Assembly (NCBI GenBank): GCA_019059635.1
Contig: JAGVRJ010000012.1
Coordinates: 1,116,001-1,180,000, forward strand
DNA from: Proales similis
Taxonomy: Eukaryota; Rotifera; Eurotatoria; Ploima; Proalidae
Direction: 5' to 3'
DNA length: 64,000 bases
In this document: positions 56,201 through 64,000 of the stretch, in pieces
Layout: each line of letters starts with the position of its first letter
Position numbering within the stretch: position 1 is the stretch's first letter
Translations under genes and position numbers: made by a program
The notes under the pieces: generated by a model
What the model was told of the DNA's origin: nothing
What the model saw: the letters and a program-made list of their open reading frames with translations, nothing else
The model's database searches: none

Positions 56201-59004
56201 TTCTCGGTCTCGTAGGCTGAGCGAAATGGGCGATTAGCCAAACGGACCTGGAGGCCACAAGCAAGGCCAAACACTTACTCTCGAACTTGCGCACCAGCGT
56301 CAGCCGAGTGATCTCGTCGTCGGTGCGATTTTCCACCGAGGCGCTCACTTCCCGCTGCGCCTTGACCATCACGTTCGTCCACTCGGTCTGAGTGAACGAA
56401 GTGTTGAACTGGAGTACGTAATGAAGGATTTTGGCGTTGTTCTCTCCGCCACTTGACCATTCGATTTTGACCTTGGGCACGATTCCGTTCTTGCTCGAGC
56501 CGCTCGTGCAGCTCACCGCTTCTATTCGTGGTCGATTCGGCCGGTCCTGCACGACCAGAGTCGCGTCGGCGCGCACCTCGTCCACTTCGGTTCGAGCCAC
56601 ACAAGTGTACGTGCCGCCGTCCTCGAACTGCAGGTCGGTGATCTTCAGCGTGTTCTGGTCGTATGGGTCCTTGATGAATCGGCCTGGTCGATGTCGAATT
56701 TCGATTAGAACACATAGCCAATCGGAGTGACAAGACAAAATGTGATGCAGCAGGCAGCCAAAGCGCTTCTTTCAAACAAGTGGCATTCAGGCATTCGAGT
56801 TGTGGACACCATGCTCTTGCTCTGGAGCACTCCATTCGGCGGGTGCAAGAAGAAAGCCGAACGGTCGGCTTTTACCTGAACCAGTGAACAGATTGCCGCC
56901 TCTGTAGTTGAGAGCGGTTCGATTCAAAAGTGAGAACTGACTTATGGAGCCTAGAGTATTAACGCTCGCTTGAGATTGGAGACGAACGAGGCGCGAAGGT
57001 GCAGGAAGACCAAGAAGAGGAGGAAGAAATGAGTCAGAGGCAAGTGTGAACAAGTTTACCTGCGTACGAGATGGGATGTCCGTCCTTGAGCCAGTCGATC
57101 AGATGGGTGAGGCCGACGTCCGCTCTGGCAGTGCATCTGAATATCACAAACGAGCCGACCTTCATCTCCTGATTGTCCGGCCTTGTGAGCAGGACTGTGC
57201 GCTGCTTGACACTGAGCAAGCCTTTGGCCGACGCGTTTCCGTATTTGTTGCTCGCCAGACACTCGTATATGCCGCTGTCGGCAGCCGACGAGCTGCTGAG
57301 GAACAGACTACCGTCGGGCATGATTGTGAATCGGCCGCCAGTGACCAGCTGGTTGTTGCGGCGCCAATAAATCTGCGGCCTGGGCGCTCCGAATGTGACG
57401 CATTTTATGGTTACCGATTGACCTTCGACCACTTTGGTCTCGAGATCGGGCGGCTCTTGAATCTCCGGGGGCTCGGCTTTAGTTGGCAAGCAACTCGCAA
57501 TTAGGCAACCACAGACAGACAGACAAGAGACCGCTTACCGAGAACGTTCAGATAGAAATTAGTCCACACGTAGCCGTGCTTGTTGGTCACGTTGCAAGCG
57601 AACACGGCGGTGTCTGTGTGGTCGACATTGATGACCTCGAGCACTCGGTTGTTGAGCGAGATTCGCGGATTCGAGCTGAGAAAGTCACTTTGCAGCGGCG
57701 CGCCGTTCACGTACCAGTCGACTTTGTTCGGAGCTGGCTTGCCGTCCGCGTCGCATGTGAACTTGACATCCTCGGAGATTCCCACGTTCTGGTCTTCTGG
57801 CTTTTCCACCCAGTACGGCTCTGACTCGATCACCACCTGAATGGAGGCGAGTGACATGCCGAGCTCTGAAATTTTGCACAATTAAAGAGTCTGTTTTGGT
57901 GCAGTAAGCTCGATATTTACGAACCGTTGCTGCCTCGGCACTCGTAAATGCCCTCGTCAGTGAATTTCACCGAGCGAATGACAAGCTCTTGTCCCTCGGA
58001 ATCAGTCGAGAATCGACCGTCCGTCGGAAGATTGCCGCCAATTTTGCGCCACAGAACCTGAGGTGTCGGACGACCGCCAAATATGCACTTGAGTCGCATC
58101 TCTTGGCCGAGCAAGAACACTCGATTTTGCTCTGAAGTCCACAGCTTTACAGGCGGCTTGTTGGTGGGCGTCACTGAAAAATTCAAAGCGAATTTAGAGC
58201 GTCAACTAAATGCGAGTAGGTTGCGAGCGATGCCAATTACCTTTCTCCACCTCGAGAACGGTCAGCTCGCCCTGATTGAGCAGCAGGAGCCGCCTGCTGT
58301 AGGCGTTGCATGCATAAGGACGCTTGTCTTTCTCGTCTTCGTCTTCGACGTTCAGAATGTAGAGCTTGCCGTAGTAGTCCTGCGTCACTCTGGCCGAGGC
58401 GGTGATGGTTCCGAACTGATCGCGGTCGTTGTCGCCGACCACCGACCAATAAATGTACGGATCTGGCACTCCGGTCGGCGGCGTGCAGTCCAGAATCACC
58501 CAGTCGCCTCGTCTAGCGCGCACAATCTTCGACCGAGTCGAGTAGGGAAACTGCGACAGCTCGGCCATTCGCAGTCTGGTCGCGTATGTCAGCGCTGTGC
58601 CGAACTGGTTTGTTGCGTTGCATTGATACCAGCCCTGGTCGGCCGCAGTCGGATTGGTTATGATCAGGGTGCCCGCGTTGCTCTTCATTGCCACGCGGTT
58701 GTTTTGCGCGCTCGGGTCGTATATGCGCTTGTCTTTGGTCCATGTGTACTTGGGCTGCGGATCGCCTTTGGCCACGCACGGAATCTCAATGTTTATGCGC
58801 GGATCGAAGATTATCTCCTTGTCCGCTTGTCGAATGATCGACGGCGGCGACGGAACTGTTTCAAATGAGCACAGGCGGTGACAGGCGGACGATGCGAGTC
58901 TACTTACTGCAGGCGGCCAATGTGCACATGCACACAAGTATGCTCAAACAGCTCCATGCCCGAAGCTGCATGTTGGTGCTGCGCCCACAGTTGACGCTGC
59001 TCAT
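53286..59004 (-). CDS. Nrg: Neuroglian / L1CAM-family neural cell adhesion molecule
   Basis: Axon-guidance and septate-junction adhesion receptor. Inferred exons (high to low): 59004-58908, 58855-58241, 58173-57925, 57865-57539, 57476-57060, 56950-56876 (optional), 56683-56279, 56216-55990, 55927-55654, 55594-55455, 55394-55224, 55164-55010, 54952-54771, 54705-54412, 53823-53698, 53644-53569, 53514-53286; 1352 residues with the optional exon. Signal peptide, six Ig domains (paired Cys, YxC motifs such as GWYQCNATN and GIYECLASN), and five FN3 domains (ILHYVLQFNTSFT and SGEDR are close to fly neuroglian). One membrane helix WFIGMMVAIALLIIILINVCVLV (1221-1243), then a basic RERGGKY stop-transfer. 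The cytoplasmic tail has SMAEYGNGENGKF and the ankyrin motif FIGLY (1325-1329) in place of FIGQY. It ends in ATTV, a class I PDZ ligand. Extracellular part: ligand binding; tail: ankyrin-spectrin link. Two introns over 350 bp hold candidate cassette exons. Confidence 0.93.
53962..54069 (-). other. Candidate 108-bp cassette exon, neuroglian juxtamembrane region
   Basis: Inside the 588-bp intron between FN3-5 and the membrane exon. Read on the minus strand, an acceptor CATCAAG precedes 36 open codons and the donor GTAATT follows. Phase 1 on both sides preserves the frame. The product (starting VQFVISLSWKLANPMNETL) has two N-glycosylation sequons (NET, NAT) and would lengthen the extracellular stalk. 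Confidence 0.4.
56876..56950 (-). other. Optional 75-bp exon in neuroglian Ig6
   Basis: Lies between the exon ending ISYAG and the exon starting RFIKDPYDQNTLKI. It is bounded on the minus strand by ACTCTAG and GTAAAA, in phase 1 on both sides, 25 open codons (GSISQFSLLNRTALNYRGG and on). Skipping it gives a normal-length Ig6 strand, so it is either an alternatively used insert or intron sequence that happens to be open. Confidence 0.4.
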
Positions 59005-59070
59005 CTTTGCTTGACTTAAAGACTGCCTCTCCAAGCGCCTAACAACTAGTTCGCATATTCCGAACTGTGC

Positions 59071-59104
<34 letters not shown>

Positions 59105-62100
59105 CTGTGTGGTCCAACGTCGTCGAACTCTGGGGGGTGGCGAATAATTTATTCGATAACCTGCAATGCGAAATTAAATCTAAAGGTAGTAAATGTCCGT
59201 CATTCTCGTCCTATTATGATAAGTTCATGGGCCAGGCGGACAAAGCAAGCGACATAATACACGGTGGGTCACTCCATTCGCCTACCTGGACTGAGCAACG
59301 CACATTTGATTCGTTCAACAATAAAGAAATAAGGTCAGAATGACAGGCCAGGTCAGAGCGTGGCTCAAGCGGCATCAAGGCGCATTCGAGTTCAAAACAG
59401 AAGCTGGCGTCGGTGATGGCCAATTAAACGCTTAGACAGCAGGCAGACAGCACCCACCATGAGCTCATTACATATCGCCTCCTAATTGATGAGATGGGCG
59501 CCAAGCAGAGCGACTCGATCGGAATGCTGCCTCAAAGGTAGCCCGAGTCGAAACGCATTCAACAATTTGTTTAATCCAAGGGCCTGACGCCGCTGCTAGC
59601 CTGCGGTGTTCAAACGCCACGTCGCTAGCGAGTCCAAACAGAAACAGCGGCGCCCAGAAGCAAATGCGTCCGCTCTCCAACTGACGAGCGATCTGACTGA
59701 TATTTACGCAAATAGACCACAAGTTTATTCAATTATTATTATTCGAACAATTAATAGCAATGAATCGATAAACACTTGAATCGTGCAGCTTGGCACAGAA
59801 TACAAGCTTGATTGAGAAAGAATAAAGTAAAAAGAGGGCCAGAGCGAGAGAGGGTCGAATCTGCTCGCAGCCAACAGAGAGCTCGATAAACAAAATGAGA
59901 ATAAAGGAAAGAGAAAAGGCGCCAAGGAGAAGCGCTCAAGTGGCGAGATTCTGAAAAAGGCTGAGAGAGAGAGAGAGAAATGGGTCTGAGAATGAGTCGA
60001 ATTAAGGAAATGCTTGTTGGCTTCTAAACACACACTCACTAGAGGAAGGAAAATATCTTAATCAGAGCGAGAGTGATACAATCTTTTGGTTGGCAGTGGC
60101 GGCAGCTGGCTTTTATTTGTTATTGATTAAATTTCGAATTGTTTAGAAGTTAATTATGATCAGGGCGATGAGGAGAAAACGGGCAACGGAAAAGACACAA
60201 GTGAAAAGGAAGACGACAAATAATATTAATAATAAATTAGAGGACAGCCAATAGAGCTACTCGGCCCGAGTGCCAGTCAACGAATATCGAGCCCTGTCTG
60301 CTGGCCTTTCTTCGCTTACAACTTTCATAATCGCCAGGCGGATATTGTCGCTCGTAATAATGCAACTAATCAGTTATCATTAGAGAAGCATTCAACAACA
60401 AGATGCGTCAAGCTGCTCTCTTTCGAGCGCCGCCCAAAGTCAATGAATTAGACGGGCAAGCGAGCGTGCGTGCGAGAGTGATGCTCTGATATTAAATCCT
60501 AATTGAGCATTTCGAATGCAGTTCTCAACCGACTCAAATGACCAGATTGCTCTCGCAATGGCCGGAGAGAGAGAGAGGCGGCAACGAATCAAAAGCCAAG
60601 AACCAAAGTACGTCTTTAATGTGCGCTTGGGTTCGATCGGATTGTAATCAGACGCAACCGATCACTCTAAACAGCAGCAGCAGCCGCATTCAAAAAGAGC
60701 TCCACTCACGAACGGAGCACATAAAATGGCGAATATTGAAAAGGGAAACGTCGGCTAAAAACAGGCCATGAGAGAGCGATTTGTTTGCATTTGGCCGCGC
60801 CACCGCTGCAAACATTTCGCCTCAGCTCCTTTAATCAAATCGCTTCTCTCTCTCTCTCCTCTAAAGCACAATGGCCTCTTGCTTTAATTAAATAGGCTAA
60901 TGGCAGCCCTGAAATTAAGTTAAGGAAGCGCGAAATGTGGCGAGCGGTTGCAGTTGCCGATATTACTAATTGACTGCTACTGCCGCCGCCCAGACTCGTC
61001 CGCCTATTGATGATGATCTAAGCCACGCTCGCTTGCATAATAATTCGAATTGAAGGTGAAACCAACACTTGCACGTCCGCTTCTCAGAGTTGCAAAAGTG
61101 CCTTGTTGTTGTTTATTGCACTTTTTAGCCTCCAAAGTAGATGAGCAGCACAATGGAAACAGAGAGAGAGAGGGAGAGAAAGAGAGAAGGCAGCGGGAAT
61201 TATTGCGTTGAATTAGGCTCGCTGCACTCTGTTTGTCGGCACCTTTGCCACCAGTGCACAGCTGCTTCCGATTTTCTTCCATTTTGGTGCTGCACGAGTA
61301 GAGTAGCCCTAAATCTGCACACATAGCCGAAGCAGCTGCAGGTGAATATTAACTCTGGTCAAGTGCTGCTGCTGCTGATGTTAAAAGCTGGCTAAAGCGA
61401 ATGCGAACGTGCTCTAAAGCCGATTGCCACGATCTGAGCATGCGTTTTAGGGTTTAGCATGGGCAAATTAATTGCTTCGTTAATATTACGGACCAGAGGC
61501 AAGTTGCTCAAAAAGGAAGGAAAAAAAAACGAGTTGGAAAGAAAGAGGAGAATAAATGCAAAATCAATACGCGCTCGGTCGGCTGCTTGCATATCGCGCC
61601 ATTGTGCCATTAGATTCCGTTCGTGATGGCTCGTAAGTAAATGCAAACAAAAATGACCAAAGTCATTACAAGCTTCTTCTTGTCCGTCGTTTCTAGTTTT
61701 GATTGATGTAAACCGGCGTCTGAGCAGCTGAGCGTGGCCGAAAAACGCCTCCAAGACCGAGAGAGAGAGAGAGAGAGGAGAGAGACTAGAAGCACCAATG
61801 CGGCTTTGAGAATGACGCCGACCGCTAACAAGCTCTCCCTCTTCCCTCTCTCTCTATTATCGCACACTACTCGCAATACGCGTTTACTCACAACAACAAA
61901 TAAAAAAAGTGTCGGAGCGTACTTTGAACAGAACGCGTTTCCTCCAGGCTATTAGTTTCTACTCGCCTCGCTTGACAAACCGTTTTCGCTCATTTAACCG
62001 TCCTCTTCTATGCACCAGCCCTCTCAGTTGTACTTTTCAAGCGCTCGTTTTACCCTCCTCCGTACTCACATTCAAACTTGCGCCGAACATATTTGATCGC

Positions 62101-63049
62101 TTGGTAAACGTCCCGTCGGAATTGACATTTTGTTTTAGCTTCCGATTCACTCGGTCTTCACTCATGCAGATCAGTCTACACGAGAGTCGTTGTTGCCCAT
62201 AATTGAGTTGATCGCAAGCCTTCTCCTGATCCTGGCAGAAATTGTTGTCAATTTGAGCGTCAAGCTCAAGCGCGTGTCGCATGCTATCCAACGCGCTCTC
62301 CTTTCACTCAATTTCTTCTCGTTTGATTAAAAAGCAAATAGCGTCAGTCTCAGACGGCCTCCAGAGCAATTTGTTCCCATTGGCTGTGTATGGCCTCGGA
62401 GAGAATGTCGAGGCGAAATTCGAGTGCATTGAAATCAATTCTTCTTTTCAGTGCGCTTTAAAGCGGATATCCGGTGTATTGGCTCGTCTAATTGATTTTA
62501 AATAATGTGCAATAAGGAAGCGAAATTTCAACCACCCAAGAAGAAGCAAAGTCGTCTAGAGGCGCGTCCCATCGGCTTTATTTTAATAGGTACGGGCAGA
62601 AGGGAGGAGAGCAGGAAAGTGGGAAGAGCGGCCAAGAAGCGGCCCGTTTGTCTTTAGTTTGACGAGGCGCTTGAATTAATTCGCTGATTGCTTGCATTCA
62701 CTCATAGAGTAATATTCGCCAGCATAGTCGCACATAATTAGGCGCATAGAGTTGACGATCGGCTGTGTTGCGCTTGTGTCTAAATACACTTGCTTACGAG
62801 TGCGCGCGCGCTCGAGAGCAGCTCACTGGCGGCGTATAATGTGCAGCCTGAGTGACTGAGCGCTCCAAAGGAGTTGGAGTGAATCATGGCTAATTAGAGC
62901 GAGTGTCAACGTGTAATAGGTGATCGCGCCGACTACAGATGCGCTCGGCTGATTGTTTTATGAATTCGCAATTGCATGACAAGCTCTCATTCTGTATGAC
63001 ACTTAAAGAAGCGAACAGGTATCCGCTTTAGATTGCCCCCCAAGCCCCC
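59005..63049. other. Intergenic between divergent neuroglian and Rab6
   Basis: No gene recognised over about 4 kb. A (TG) run at 59073-59103 lies about 70 bases upstream of the neuroglian ATG. GA/CT tracts occur near 59962, 60568, 60845, 61164, 61758 and 61846. No tRNA or microRNA was noticed. It should contain the neuroglian and Rab6 promoters. Confidence 0.45.
59073..59103. repeat. (TG)n microsatellite upstream of neuroglian
   Basis: Perfect TG run of about 15 units, 69 bases before the neuroglian start codon on the opposite strand. It is probably within its 5' UTR or core promoter. Confidence 0.9.
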
Positions 63050-63967
<918 letters not shown>

Positions 63968-64000
63968 TCCATTCCACTCGTCATTCTCTCTCTTCACATT

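Noticed and set aside
58083-58868. 261-codon plus-strand ORF opposite neuroglian Ig1-Ig3
   Set aside because: Shadow of the immunoglobulin exons. No domain in the product.
60620-60660. tRNA-like B-box fragment (GGGTTCGATCGG)
   Set aside because: No matching A box, acceptor stem or cloverleaf could be drawn around it.

Overview
The window is nuclear DNA from a bilaterian animal with a compact genome. Eight of the ten large genes have short GT-AG introns, mostly 54-68 bp. Coding exons favour C/G at third positions, and intergenic DNA is A/T-richer and full of GA/CT, CA/TG and trinucleotide runs. There are no operons and no bacterial, viral or transposon genes that I can recognise. The species cannot be fixed from the sequence. 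The convertase at 43455-46044 resembles PC1/3, a type absent from Drosophila, which argues against an insect and is compatible with a spiralian or another small-genome invertebrate. That is inference.

Layout: (1) 1001-6600, minus: EFA6/PSD, an Arf6 exchange factor (PDZ, Sec7, PH, coiled coil). (2) 9938-17592, plus: non-muscle myosin II heavy chain. (3) 18522-20641, plus: PDE12-like 2'-phosphodiesterase with a mitochondrial presequence. (4) 21088-23996, minus: C2-WW-HECT ubiquitin ligase of the ITCH/WWP/Su(dx) type. (5) 24602-24886, plus: small leucine-rich-repeat ORF. (6) 25022-27241, minus: intronless SMARCAL1 annealing helicase. (7) 29254-31723, minus: sestrin. (8) 31724-43454: about 11.7 kb with no recognisable gene except a candidate 59-residue membrane micropeptide (39610-39789, minus). 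(9) 43455-46044, minus: PC1/3-like proprotein convertase. (10) 48743-52943, plus: WRN-type RecQ helicase without an exonuclease domain. (11) 53286-59004, minus: neuroglian/L1CAM adhesion molecule. (12) 63050-63967, plus: Rab6.

Exon models were assembled by hand from splice signals, reading phase and family homology. Every model closes to an intact reading frame. There is no single pathway here. Loose themes are actin/adhesion/membrane traffic (EFA6, myosin II, neuroglian, Rab6), genome maintenance (SMARCAL1, WRN) and nutrient or hormone biology (sestrin, convertase).

The most useful second-look items are four frame-preserving candidate cassette exons hidden in unusually long introns: two in myosin at the loop-1 and loop-2 positions and two in neuroglian. 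Others are changed key residues in otherwise intact proteins (Sec7 glutamic finger to Asp, WW2 second Trp to Arg, sestrin leucine-pocket Trp to Met, ankyrin motif FIGQY to FIGLY), a convertase that ends just after its P domain, and the membrane micropeptide.
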